A DNA stretch of 64,000 nucleotides, taken from positions 7,569,375 to 7,633,374 of the forward strand of contig CAIIXF020000005.1 in the NCBI GenBank assembly GCA_903813345.2. Direction: 5' to 3'. Below the pieces are notes generated by a model. The model was given only the letters and a program-made list of their open reading frames with translations, made no database searches and was not told the DNA's origin. This document shows positions 22,594-34,345 of this stretch, one piece after another. Made by a program: the position numbers and the translations under genes. This DNA is from Owenia fusiformis. Lineage: Eukaryota; Annelida; Polychaeta; Sabellida; Oweniidae. The number at the start of each line of letters is the position of its first letter. Positions within the stretch are counted from its first letter, which is position 1.

Positions 22594-25500
22594 ATGACAA
22601 CACCACCAGGAAGTGCTGGCCTACCTATAGTTGGCGATAAGTCTTTAGAATTCTACAAAGATGCAATTGGTATGTACATTAGTTGTAACAGCTTATGTAG
22701 TCTCAGTGTGCTTACCAGGATTTGGGGCAATTTTGACAAATCATTTGCCAATGTCGAGTTAAATTTAGCTAATTTGATCTGGTTCATATGAAAATCCTCC
22801 AACCTAGTTTATAAAGGTTCCAAAAGCACTATAATACACAAATATTTTTAAAGTTACACTGTTAACAATACATACAGGATGGTCCAAAAAATGGGACACT
22901 CGTATTTCAAAAATGAATATTGATTTTATTGATGAAAACATATCATATTATATTAGCTATATTATATACAAGTGGATAGGGAGTTTAATTATCTTTAATT
23001 TGATATATCATAAGTTCAAATTTATTATTATTATGCCTGTCAACCAGTGTCCATAATATAAGTGACGTCATTTTTGTTTCAATATGTTTTTTCAAAAACT
23101 TGCAAAACCAAGTTTTTTTGTCAACATAAACAGATGTTCAATAAGTCCACCATTTTGATCAATTATAGCCTCAATGTTGGCATAAACTAGTCAATAGCAT
23201 CATTGATATGGTTTTGAAATAATGAATTCCGCTTCTCAACAATTCTGTCCTGAATAGATATAAGGGGTTTATGGTACACCAACTCTGTTAGTTCTCCCCA
23301 TAAGTGGTAGTCGCAGACGTTGACATCGGGTTTTCTTGGGGGCCAGTGATTAAGGTGGAGGAACCAATATGTCCTACACAGAGGACTAATTCCTGATCTC
23401 ATATTTGGATCATTACATTTTCCACCAAGATGGGGCTCTAAGTCATAGATCCCATAAGACAGTCAAATATTTAAAGGAGAATGTGCCTCGATTCATCCCC
23501 CTTATCACTGGCCACCCAGATCGCCCGATGCCAATGTCTGTGACTACAACGTATGGGGAGAACCAACACATGAACTCCTTACATCTACGTATTCACTCCC
23601 TTAAAGGCAGAATCAAAGCTATAGGGGTGACAAAATTACAAGTAACATGTACAACTGATCTACTAATCTATTCTTTACAATATCAAATATAATATCTCTA
23701 AAAAGATTCACGATATGTTATAAATTGGTGAAGTTATTAGGGATTCAAAGTGCAAAAATAGGTGGAAAATGTGTAATTTCTCCCAAATAATAAGAATGGT
23801 AACCATTTTTATAGAAAAATAATACATTATTGTAAAAATCTTGAGTTTTCCTGAAATAAAGTGTGCACTTTGGGGATTTTTAGAAAATAGACATGACAAG
23901 GAATGACATGAACCATAAATATTCTAAAATTGAAACAATTTTTTGTTGGCCAGCTCGCTAGATCTGATTCTCTCTTTAAGGAAATAATTGTTGAGAAGTG
24001 GAATGCATTGCCTCAACAGCATATAGTTTAGGCCATGATCGAGGGCTATGATTGATAAAAATGGAGGACATATTGAACATCTTTTTCTGTTGACTAAAAA
24101 AACTTGGTTTTTGCAAGTTTTTGAAAATCTGTTTTGAAATGAAAATGACGTCATTTGTATTATGTACGCTGGTTGACACTTATTGTGAGAAATTTGAACT
24201 TATGATATCCCAAATTAAAGATAATTTAATTCCCTATCCACTGGTGTATAATATGACATGTTTTCATCAATTAAAATAATGTTTATTTTTGATATATGAG
24301 TGTACCATTTTTGGACCGCCCTGTATACAGAATGTGCTTATATTTAATTGTGTTTATGTTTTCAGGATTTGTTGACAGAAACATCGCCCATAATAAATCT
24401 CGTATTTTTCTCTCCCGACTACTCAGCAAACCAACTGTATTTGTGTCTTCAAATAAAGGCGTGAAGGAGTTACTTGAAGGTATACCTGTTTCCTCATTTC
24501 CTTCACAATCAATAAATGGGTATTTTAACAGAGTACTCCAGGTTTTTTGTCAACAACAGAAAATGGTGACAGAAAGTTATGACCTACAATTTCTAGGAAC
24601 TTGCATCTTTGTTTGGTGTCTGTTATAACAATTTTTACACCTTTGTGAAAATTTTCAGTAATTAAAAGTGAGCAAGGGAAAAATGGAAAACAACAACCTC
24701 AAATTAAGTTACAAAAGAATTGTCACGATTTATTTTATAATTGATACTATGAATTGATTTCGAAATATTCTCTCTTTTCAAGTTTTCGATATTGTTTATC
24801 TCGTGTCTTGTTAAATAACATCTTTATTCTGTATGCATTTATTCCAGATAAAGCCATGAACTGTGATCTTGGATACAAGGCATTTATGTATGAAATATAT
24901 GGTGACAACATACTCTTCACAGATGGCATCAATTCAGTTGTTCTACGGGAAATCCTTCACAATCTTTTCTCTGCAGAATCAGTAGCTTCTTATCAGGAGT
25001 CTATTCAGAGGTAAGAGTACCAAGTACAAGCATAATTTGTGTACAAACTCCTTCTTTTTTTGTAATTTATCAAATCTCTTTTCCAATTTTAAAGTAAATT
25101 CTAACAAACTTACAATCATAAAATTTTGAGAATTTCTGGTTTTCGATATCTCAAAAGTCCAGGAAAGAAAAATTTGTTGTTGTTGCCCAGTGTTAGGCAT
25201 TGGGCAACAAGAGGTGTTGAAAATAGCGACACGGGAATCTGAGATTGTCACATATTAAATCAAGTTGTACAACATATGTTTATATGACTTTCAGACTTAC
25301 AAGTCGAGCTTTGGAAGATTTACATTCCAGGTAAGATCATAGTTAATGTTGGCTTATTTAACTTTAATTTAACAACAAGTAGGTTGTTTCTTAAAATATT
25401 TTGAGTTATGATTCTTCAAATTAGATTGTCACAGTAAGATCTTGAAGCTTTACTCAACTATGACTACGTGTAAATCGAATGAACATACGCATGCGCTAAT

Positions 25501-28500
25501 AATCAGTTATAGTAAGATAATAAAGATGTCGCTATGCTATTAAAAACTATTTACTTTGTAAATAATCATTGTACATTTGAAAATGCAAAAATAGAAAAAT
25601 AGAACTTAGACCAAATCTACCGAATTTAATATTTATTTCAGTACAGAAGTTGTTGTGAGATACGGATTAACCATATGATACTTGTTACAAATAATGATAA
25701 ATTCCCAGGGTATCATTCATTAATAATCCTTAATTTTCATGCTTACTCTTTCAGGTCTCCAGTGAATGTGTACAAGTTTTTCAAGAGGCTTACAACAGAG
25801 ATATGTCTCAGTGTTTTCCTGGACATTGACTTCCAGACGGCACAGGAGCTCAGCTCTCAGATTTGTGAACTCACTACAACTCACTGGCATGGTGAGTAAT
25901 ACATAATTAGCATATCATTTTTAGTATTGATATTGCCATCATTTTTTGTGGAATTCACACAGTGTCAGCTGTTGGCGTTAGTATCTGTAATTGCTACACT
26001 TTTGTAACCATCCTAGGGTAACCATATGCAGGTGGTACATTGTCATTGTCATGTTAAGTGCCTTATTTTTTTATAATCATAAACTATTTATCACTACTTA
26101 TATATTACATACATGTATAGCTGCCCATTTATACATGTCATTTTGGAAAACATTATTAAAACATTTAAGGCTCATAGGTATAAACATTTTTTTTATATAA
26201 GAGAGTCAGGCTTTAATAATGTTAAATGGGTGAGGTGGGACTGAACAGGTAGAATTTAATTTATATATATGTATAAATAACTTTTTGTAAAGTACATGTT
26301 TATTGTTTTCTTCATTATGCCATGTGACTGGTTGATAGTTACATTTTATGCAGTTACATATTGGCCCCCTTCCCATTCACTTCTGTGCACGTCCTATGCT
26401 TCTAACCCCTTTTATGTCCCTTTCATTTCAAAATCAAGGGTTTTCCCCATAGTTCTTCTTCCATCCAAGTCTTCTTCAGCACCATGAACAGAATCACGGT
26501 ATTGACTCAAAAGGGGAGGTGTGCGTTGGGTGTGACCACCACCTCCTTTTTGAGCCCTCTTCGGACGCCCATAAAAACACTGCACATTTCTTTGTGAATT
26601 ATAATAGTAAGAAACATCTATGCGTTATATCCCGAATTTTCTTGACTCACTCTCAATGGTCTGTAAAGTTAGGTGGATTCAAACATAAAGTGTTTCTTGA
26701 TAGGAATGATTACAGGACAATGGATAATGTGTCGATAATCAAATATCGTTGAACTCTCGTTTGCGGTATTCAAGAGGAGATAATCCCCTGCATTTATGGC
26801 AAAGCAATACATATTTGAATGCTCTACGGAAATTTGAGTTCAATCCATAGTACAGGAACGGATTTATAGTTGAGTTTATCCATCCAAGCCAATGCGTGAT
26901 CATATTACTAGTGAATGTTGTTTTATAGTTTATAACTGGTCCAATGAGATTGTTTATGAAAAATGGAAACCAGCATATAGAAAATGCACCCATGATGACA
27001 GCAAGTGTCACAGCAGCTTTATTTTCACTTGATTTGTATCCTCTCCCATTTTCACTTGATTCTTTCCCTTTGCCCATACCAGATGCAAGTTCCATGGAAC
27101 GAATTTCATGTGCCTGTTTGTGAGCTACCTTAAAAATTTTGATGTAAACTATTGTCATGAATATAACTGGAATGTAAAATGCAATACATGAACAAACATA
27201 TGCATACGGTATGTTTACAATAAACATACAGACTGTCCCATCAGGCGGCACCATCGCAGCAAATATGTCCTGGATGCCAATAAGGTTCCATTCCATGAGT
27301 ATAGGTAAGAATGATATAAAACAAGGTAATGTCCAGCAAACCGTGATCATAACAGCGACTGATTGTTTTGTGATTGTTTCATGGTAGTGTAATGGATTGC
27401 AGACACCGAAGTAACGGTCCATTGCCATACAGGATAAATGAAGTATGGAAGATGTGGAGAACAGGACATCAAAACATATTGACAGTTTGCAAACAATATC
27501 TCCAAGTGGCCAATATGTATTGTTCACTTGCTGATAAACTCCAAATGGCATAACCAACGCTGCCACGAGCATGTCCGCCACGGCTAATGACACTATAAAA
27601 TAGTTAGTCATTGTTCTGAGATTCTTAAACAGACAGAAGACGGTGACAACCAACATGTTCCCGAAGAATGTCACAAATATAATGAGGATGAGGAAGAATC
27701 CAAGAGCTATACGCTCTGCATCTGAATAGTTAATTGGCGGTCCACCACCACCATCATCGGCTGTTGCATTAGAGTCAGCCGTTGTGCTCATTTTGCTGGC
27801 CAACAAGAACGCTGACAAGAACTCAATTATGAATTCAAATAGTAGTTATGTTTGCTCGCATAAGTTAATGAACTTCCTTAATGTGTGACTCTATATTAAA
27901 ATCAGAATCAATTTTTTTTCTTCACTGTTAGTTATATCCTCTATCTTATTGCAATTATCTTAGTATTTAGCAGATTTCAAAAAATTAAGAATGATATGTT
28001 GGTGTGAATATCAACCACTCTCCGCAATCCTTAACTTAAGTCACCTAATGATGAGCTTGTCATCTTCAGTATACGTGATATAAAATAATTTCCGATAAAA
28101 TATTCATTGTTGTATCATTAATAATAAGTTAATGGATGATACTTAGGTAATAGGGTTTGTGTCTTATAACAAAAGGGTGTTGTTATATTTTTCCAATAAT
28201 TGGCTTTACCTTAAAAGCTGCCAGTTGCCTAGCAATCCTTTGAGACTGCATTCAGATGATTAAACAATATATCCTAGATGTCAAAAATCATGTTCTGGTA
28301 CCATTAGTGCTATTACATCACCTTCCTATTTTCTGCGAATAACACTTGTTTTTTATTGTACCTAAAAAAGGTATGATATTGTCATCAGCTTGTTTAATAT
28401 TCGTTGAATAACCTACAGTACTTATGTCCTTTAACATGATTGTTTCATATGAATAAGTGTAAATATGGTACATGTGAATACTTCAATTATTATAATGGAG

Positions 28501-31457
28501 ATATCCTTTCAAAATTATGTAATGACATGGTGTCTTTTACAATCGGGTAACAAGATTTTCTTCATTGTTTGTTATTAGTCCTATAGGCATAGCATACATT
28601 ATATATGCTGTACGTAACATTTTGGTATAAATTTAAAATCTAATTTTATTTATTTACAGGAATAATATCTGTGCCAGTTAGTATCAAGATGCCTATGATG
28701 TCATCTTTTACTTATGGAAAAGCCCTTGAAGCCAAGGTATAATCATCTAAATAAACATAAGCATGAGGTCATTCAAAGTTAAATATATGTTTGAAATCAC
28801 CTCCCGTCTACAATTCAGGGATTTGCTTTTCAAAACACAAACAAATATTTTAAGTGCCCAAATATGTACTCGTAATGATTCCAAATGAGAATGAAGCATG
28901 AAAATTGTGACCTTAGATCATATTTAATTATTGTAAAAGAAGTTTTCAGAAAACGACATCTATTTCAGCTTCAGTTTTGTCCTCATTAAAAGTTTATTGA
29001 CAGCTCTCTATGTAAAGTATATTTTCTGTTATTTTGACTGTTGAATATTACAAAATCTAAATAGAAATACAGGTATAATAAATTAAAGGTTTGTTTCATA
29101 ATTTCTCACCCTCCTAAGATATGGCCTCTCAACATGACGTTAAACATATTATTAAATTTTAATGGCCTGGCCTTAGACATTAATACTTGTAAAGCACCAA
29201 TATTAATTTCAAATTGTTTGAGTACAGGACAACAACATCAATATGTCATCATTCTGCAAATTAATTAAGGGGATGGACATGAAGTTTTAGGGGTAAACTG
29301 AGGCATAATCTCCCTTAATTATGTTGAACTTTCACTTATTCCAGGCTCAGCTGCTGAAAATAATCCAAGACAAACTCAAGGATACGACCACATCAGGGTT
29401 TCCTCAGAAGATACAAAATGCCAGGTTCCCGCATGCAAATCTCGCACACAACCATTTACTGCTGTTTACCTCTGCTTTAGTCCCTAAAGCTCTCGCCTCA
29501 CTACTGACGTCATTTGTTATTGCTGTTAAAAAGGTAATAATAGTCATCTGTTATTGTTCATTTGTTATTTTACTGCAAGCATATAAGCAAGGTTTCCATT
29601 TCCTCGCATTCCATTTTAATATTCTCAAATCTCGTCCCTTCATAGACATAGTTTCAAAATGGGTCTTTGTGACCTACTTGACTTAGATAGGCAATTCAAA
29701 TTGATATTGTACTGTAGATATCATTTATTTATTTACCTCAAGCCAGAGTCTCAATTCATTGATTTTCTGAATGTATGGAAGCAGTTATATGAAAAATAAT
29801 TATTTAAAGGACAAATTATGAATGTACTATAGTATCTCACCATGACCTACTTTCAATTATATATTTTTCCTCTTTGGAAATTATTTATGTTCTATCGAAC
29901 TCCAATGCAGTGTCTCGGTATAGACACTGCGGCGGGCAGATTATGGAATCCCCAAAATTTGGGGAAGATAGTCCCCCTTTTTGTCACAGATGTACTTGAT
30001 TTTCATACAACTTATAAAATATATGTTCTTTTATGTTCACCAATCATTATTTTGTCAAAATATTTCAAAATCATTGAAATATGAGAAGAAATCACCGCGG
30101 AAGGAATTCTGAGTAAAAGTTTTGCTGATAATAGTTTACCGCACGTGTTGTTTATTAGTTAATACGCGCAATTCAACCAATGAAATTGTCTAAATTTTAC
30201 AATCACGCGACCTGAGCATGGGACTAGAACCAATCACGTCAGTTGTTTATCATGAAGTTACCATGCTTACGGTGAGATACCTGCCCGCCGCAGTGATATT
30301 ATCACTGCACGGGAGTTCGATGTTCTATATGAAATATGTGTAAAATAGGTGTTTCTACATTACTTTTCAGGATGATTTTGATAAAGCAAATTGTGGCTCT
30401 ACATTCCTTGATTGTCTTTTACTGGAAGTTCAACGTCTGTACCCTCCCTTTGTTGCTGGGAGACGACTAGTCCGAAAGGTATTAAGCATATGATATGACT
30501 AGATACATGTGATCGAACATACTTAGATATTTGTGAAGGACCCATCCCATAATAAGCAACCATTACGTTTCACAAATTTCAAGATTGAATAAATTGTGAG
30601 AAAAAGATCACAAAGTGCGAAAACAAAGCAAATGAAGGCGTTTGATCCTTGTTTAATTCAGTAAACAAAACTAAAACATCCACATCAAACTACAACTCCA
30701 TTGCTCCATTGCAACTCTTCAAATTATATTAGGCAATATTTTTACAGCACTGCACATTTTTTATATGGGCACTTTTTTTTAAGCTGGCATTGGGATGGGA
30801 TTTTCGTTTTTTAGCACGCTCTTATTTTTCAGGAATCTTAAATGAAAGTACATGCACATTACTGTAGCAAGTTATACCTCTCTCAATCACTCTCCATTTC
30901 CAATCACAAATTTTGACTTCTCTTGGTTGTGCTTTTTCAGGACTGTGTGGTTGACGGTTACAAACTTCACAAGGGTCAAGCTGCAATGTATATGACAAGG
31001 CAAGCCCAGCGTGACCCACAGGCTTTCACAAAACCAGAAGAATTTCTTCCCCAACGCTGGATCAATGCGTGAGTAATTGTTTTTACATAACTTCACCCAC
31101 TATAGAAGATCCCTGGTCATAAATGTAATATACATTGATAAAAAAGTTACCACATTCACAGTATCACAATACATACGGTAGGTTGTATTTTTTATACATG
31201 CACATATTTGATTACAAGTTCGTATATGAAGCCATGATAATTTATAACTGTATGCTTTGTTAAAAATCTTGATACATAAAGAACATGATAGACTATTCCC
31301 CATAGCCAGAATTTTCCAAGGGGGGTTCACTTTTCCAAAGATTTCTAGGGGGGGTTCACTTTGGCAAATTTGGCCAAAAATCACTAAAAATAGTCAGAAT
31401 GGTGAAAAACTGCATGATTTTGAAAGAAATTTTGGCCAGGGTGGGCCGAACCCCCCG

Positions 31458-31498
<41 letters not shown>

Positions 31499-32111
31499 CT
31501 ACGGGCCTGCTATTTTAGTCATCCATTATGAGAAAATGAATAATTTTGCTAGGTTATCTCGAGTCATATGCAAGGATCTAACTGAATTGGACAAAACCAT
31601 GCTAAATTGCATCTTGTAAGATAAACAGTAGATAAAAGATAAATTGTTTGGTTTCAGTGAAAAAGATGAACGTAAGAAACTATTTTGTTTTGGAGCTGGA
31701 CCACGTTGTTGCATTGGACAGAATTTTATATGGAACATCCTCAGGGTATGGATTTCTATTATTTCTGTATTTCACTTATAGAATTGTCATTGTAAATATT
31801 TATCACATTCAGTTGTAATGAGTTCTCTGGTGAGATTTTCATCAGGTTGGGCCTTCCTCTAGAGGTGCATCCATTCAGCCGGGGCATAGCAACAGGCATT
31901 TGAAGTTGTCGTCCAGATTTCCCATGGTTAAATTGTTCAACATGTTCCTTGTGGTACATTATTTTGAAATTATTTTTTTCAGACTATAACCCAATCTCTA
32001 CTACGCAAATACACATGGAACATTCCAGAAGGCCAGGACCTCTCCTTTAAATGGCTTCCAGTTTCAAGACCTTCACATGATGTCCTTGCCAATTTTGTCG
32101 AACGGTCATGA
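22594..32111 (+). CDS. Cytochrome P450, 414 aa, non-canonical I-helix
   Basis: Exons: 22594-22669, 24366-24479, 24848-25010, 25295-25330, 25755-25891, 28660-28736, 29345-29533, 30371-30478, 30941-31068, 31658-31745, 31983-32111; 415 codons with stop, all phases agree. It starts TPPGSAGLPIVGD, the proline-rich hinge, without an N-terminal membrane anchor. Visible P450 signatures: K-helix ExxR as EVQR (283-286), PEEFLPQRW (332-340), heme loop FGAGPRCCIG with Cys361 as thiolate ligand. The I-helix (about 236-262, LLLFTSALVPKALASLLTSF) lacks the AGxxT motif; Ser-Ala-Leu-Val-Pro stands in place of Gly-Gly-x-x-Thr. Such loss is known from P450s acting on peroxides, such as the CYP74 clan, CYP5 and CYP8. 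The hinge and C-terminus (FKWLPVSRP) look CYP26/CYP120-like. Substrate unknown. It is about 80 residues shorter than usual. Confidence 0.85.
22875..24323. mobile_element. Mariner-like element, rearranged into a palindrome, dead
   Basis: Ends CAGGATGGTCCAAAAAATGG and its inverted counterpart (CCATTTTTGGACCGCCCTG), flanked by TA. Both arms carry the 3' half of a mariner transposase in opposite directions. The left arm (23402-23187, minus) has WPPRKPDVNVCDYHLWGEL; the right arm (from 23405, plus) has HQDGALSHRSHKTVKYLKE and, after a frameshift near 23505, WPPRSPDANVCDYNVWGE. The right arm is interrupted by about 320 bp (about 23620-23945) before the C-terminal piece resumes. The DNA-binding N-terminal half is missing on both sides. 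Located in intron 1 of the P450 gene. Confidence 0.85.
26739..27818 (-). CDS. Aminergic GPCR, serotonin 5-HT4-receptor-like, intronless, 359 aa
   Basis: Class A receptor with seven hydrophobic segments. Key positions: Asn54 (1.50), Asp82 (2.50), Cys110 (3.25), Asp117 (3.32, the amine counter-ion), Asp134-Arg-Tyr (DRY), FSICWFPFF in TM6, NPFLY in TM7. The second extracellular loop and TM5 (VNIPYAYVCSCIAFYIP) and the downstream KQAHEI follow the 5-HT4 pattern, and the tail LNSNFRRAF as well. Position 7.43, normally Tyr, is Trp (WLGWINS). Sequons NAT near residue 17 and NNTY in the first extracellular loop; cysteines after helix 8 (LLCHKC) may be palmitoylated. Expected to bind a biogenic amine and couple to Gs; the ligand is not certain (octopamine- or trace-amine-type receptors are alternatives). 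It lies entirely inside intron 5 of the P450 gene on the opposite strand. Confidence 0.87.
   Translation of the reverse strand: MSAFLLASKMSTTADSNATADDGGGGPPINYSDAERIALGFFLILIIFVTFFGNMLVVTVFCLFKNLRTMTNYFIVSLAVADMLVAALVMPFGVYQQVNNTYWPLGDIVCKLSICFDVLFSTSSILHLSCMAMDRYFGVCNPLHYHETITKQSVAVMITVCWTLPCFISFLPILMEWNLIGIQDIFAAMVPPDGTVCMFIVNIPYAYVCSCIAFYIPVIFMTIVYIKIFKVAHKQAHEIRSMELASGMGKGKESSENGRGYKSSENKAAVTLAVIMGAFSICWFPFFINNLIGPVINYKTTFTSNMITHWLGWINSTINPFLYYGLNSNFRRAFKYVLLCHKCRGLSPLEYRKREFNDI
27819..28659. other. Remainder of P450 intron 5, upstream of nested GPCR
   Basis: No reading frame. This stretch should contain the promoter of the nested receptor gene on the minus strand; no clear TATA box or known motif identified. 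Confidence 0.3.
29896..30319. mobile_element. Non-autonomous TIR element with 9-bp TSD (Mutator-like?)
   Basis: It begins CGAACTCC and ends GGAGTTCG, with the 9-bp direct repeat ATGTTCTAT at 29887-29895 and 30320-30328. The TIRs are about 45 bp and each contains its own hairpin: TGCAGTGTC...GACACTGCG on the left and its counterpart on the right, followed by GCGGGCAG. A 9-bp duplication with long TIRs fits the Mutator (MULE) type. It lies in P450 intron 7. Confidence 0.75.
31299..31508 (+). repeat. Dispersed G-rich repeat, copy 2, with C37 homopolymer
   Basis: Shares TGGTGAAAAACTGCATGATT with copy 1. It ends in an uninterrupted run of 37 C (31460-31496), which may be a sequencing or assembly length estimate. 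In P450 intron 9. Confidence 0.65.
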
Positions 32112-32304
32112 ACATAGCCAGAATTTTAGAATACACGAGGGAAAACGAAGGCATTTAGCCATGTAATGATGATAAACATATTACGTTCACATTTTAAGAT
32201 GCAAATTGCTTTTACATTGATGCTATACCTTGCCATTATTCAGTAGTTTTCTCAGCTACTATTTCTCACTTGATGCGATGCACTAGAAGTGTACAATATA
32301 TTTA

Positions 32305-32310
32305 AATAAA
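32305..32310 (+). other. Candidate poly(A) signal of the P450 gene
   Basis: AATAAA 194 nt behind the P450 stop codon, the first such hexamer on this strand after the stop. Confidence 0.4.
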
Positions 32311-34345
32311 TACCCTCTGGTCCAAAAAAATCTGTGCATCGTCATGAAATGCTCATTACTTTTACATATTATACATGGCTAAAAAATGCTTAAATACAAA
32401 AGGCAAGTAAAGATTGGTGGAGCTGGCAGGAGAATTATACTAACATACATAGACCATTTAGGACCTAAGTTCTGAGATTAGGTTAGATAGATTTTGGGTT
32501 CAAATTTTCTGCGAAAAATATGTAGACTGGTTAGGGGTAATAAAAGGTTGGGTCCCCAGGATCTACTGGTAGAGAGTTCTATATTTTGATGTAAGCATTT
32601 ACAACTTTGTGGTGTAGAACATGCATATCCATTTACACAATCAGAACATGAGTATACTCTACACACATATTAACATATTTAACTAGTATATGTAAAGTGT
32701 ACTTTTATTGTATTTTTAATCTTTTAAATGGATGTTTATTGTTATTGCTATTAATGCATTTATCAGATATCTCACATAACAGTCTTGCACAAAGCCACAT
32801 AAAATGGGAAATTTGATAAAATGAGTCTTTCTCATTTGAACTTCAGTTTCAGACACTTGTTGGAGCTGTGTATCAGCCTGTGTTCTAAACAACGAATTAA
32901 TGTAAACGTTTTAGTGAATAAATATATTGTTATGTCACCACCAGAAGTGGTGTGGTGACATATTGTAATAGTCTCCAACTTTTTTCTGGACGGCAGTGAG
33001 CATCTATTACAAATGGCAGGTGGTGACATTTTGCATGTTAATGCCCTGTTTTATATTGAGGTACAACAGAATTGATCTTGCTTTGTAACATTCAATTTAT
33101 TGTTGTATTGTTAAACTTCAGCTGTTGAAAATGTGCCATGTTTCTTAAAATTTAACAAACCGTCTGTTGAACAGAAGTATTTTTATAAGAAAATTATACT
33201 CAGAGTTATTGTGAAGATGCTTGGACTAGTGCGTCTAATAATGTACATCGAGAAGGATATTGATACTAGCTAACTAGCCTTTGCTATTTTTATCCAACCT
33301 GCTTAACAATTTTTTTCAATAATCATTGAACACAATCATTGAACAAGGTCAGCAATTTCTTTATATTCATTAGTTTTGAAAGAATATGAATATTAGAAAT
33401 ATTTGGTATTAGATATATACTAGTAATACAGGGTGGTGCAAAATTTTGTAAAAAATTATTATGCAATGTTTGGGTATTCTCAAAATATAATCTATAATAG
33501 GTAGCAGCGTTATCTATATTATTTCTGTGTCTGGAGGTGGTAACACAGGGTTTAAAATGATTCATTTAATTATCCAATATTCAAGTAAATTTTACAGATG
33601 TAGCATATGATTGTATGTATCATGTTGAATTTTCAGTAATCTTGTAATATCTTCTTAATACTTGATTTAAATAATAAAGTGTGGTCTGCAAAACAATTGG
33701 AAAATACTAAAATCTAGTTTACATTGTTCACCAATCATGACTTCTTTATGTACGATGATGTATTTTTGCATCAGGTATTCACCCATAATAATAAAAATTA
33801 AAGGTTATAAATAAAAACAATATATTCATATAAATATATCATATATTTATGTTTATTTTTTTTAATAGTACATTTAATATTTCAATTGCACCATAATAAA
33901 TGTAATCAACAACTTTCAATGTTCTTAATTCTTACCAGTCTGTTCCCTTTCAAAAAGTTGTTTCTTATCTTTGACATGTATCTTTGAGTTTCAAGGCTAT
34001 GACATTGACAGGGTTTAAGTCTTACTTCCAAACCTGTATACTCATTTCTCCTGTACAGAGGTTGATGTAACGTCATCTAGGCAATGTCGCCTATTTTAAA
34101 GTCAAGTAAATGGAAAAATAAGACACAAGACAACTTTCAAATCCGTGTCCAGACTGGTGAGAGTCAATTGAAAAATCAAATTTATACTTCCAGAGAATAA
34201 ATGTCTCTGAAACATATCAGAGACACCTTGGATTGAAAGTCTAGTCTTGACTAAAATATAAGCAACATATAATTGCAAATTTTCAAAATTCATGTATAAA
34301 GTAATCAACAAAAATGTCCAGTTTTCTCTTAAATTAGTTAGTAAT
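32311..34345. other. Convergent intergenic region between P450 and SRP72
   Basis: No gene seen. Contains a dispersed repeat at about 32931-33050 (TATGTCACCACC...), a lone CAGGGTGGTGC terminal-repeat-like sequence at 33429, and AATAAA-like motifs on both strands around 33780-33860 that could end the SRP72 transcript. Confidence 0.35.
32931..33050 (+). repeat. Dispersed repeat TATGTCACCACC, copy 1
   Basis: TGTCACCACCAGAAGTGGTG, then GTGACATATTG, ending near GGTGGTGACATTTTGCATG with AATGCCCTGTTTT. The same order is found, diverged, at 51566-51712 (DOCK intron), and the start again near 63259. Probably a short non-autonomous element. Confidence 0.55.

Noticed and set aside
33429-33470. Another mariner-type insertion (CAGGGTGGTGCAAAAT)
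   Set aside because: Only one end is visible; no inverted partner found nearby.
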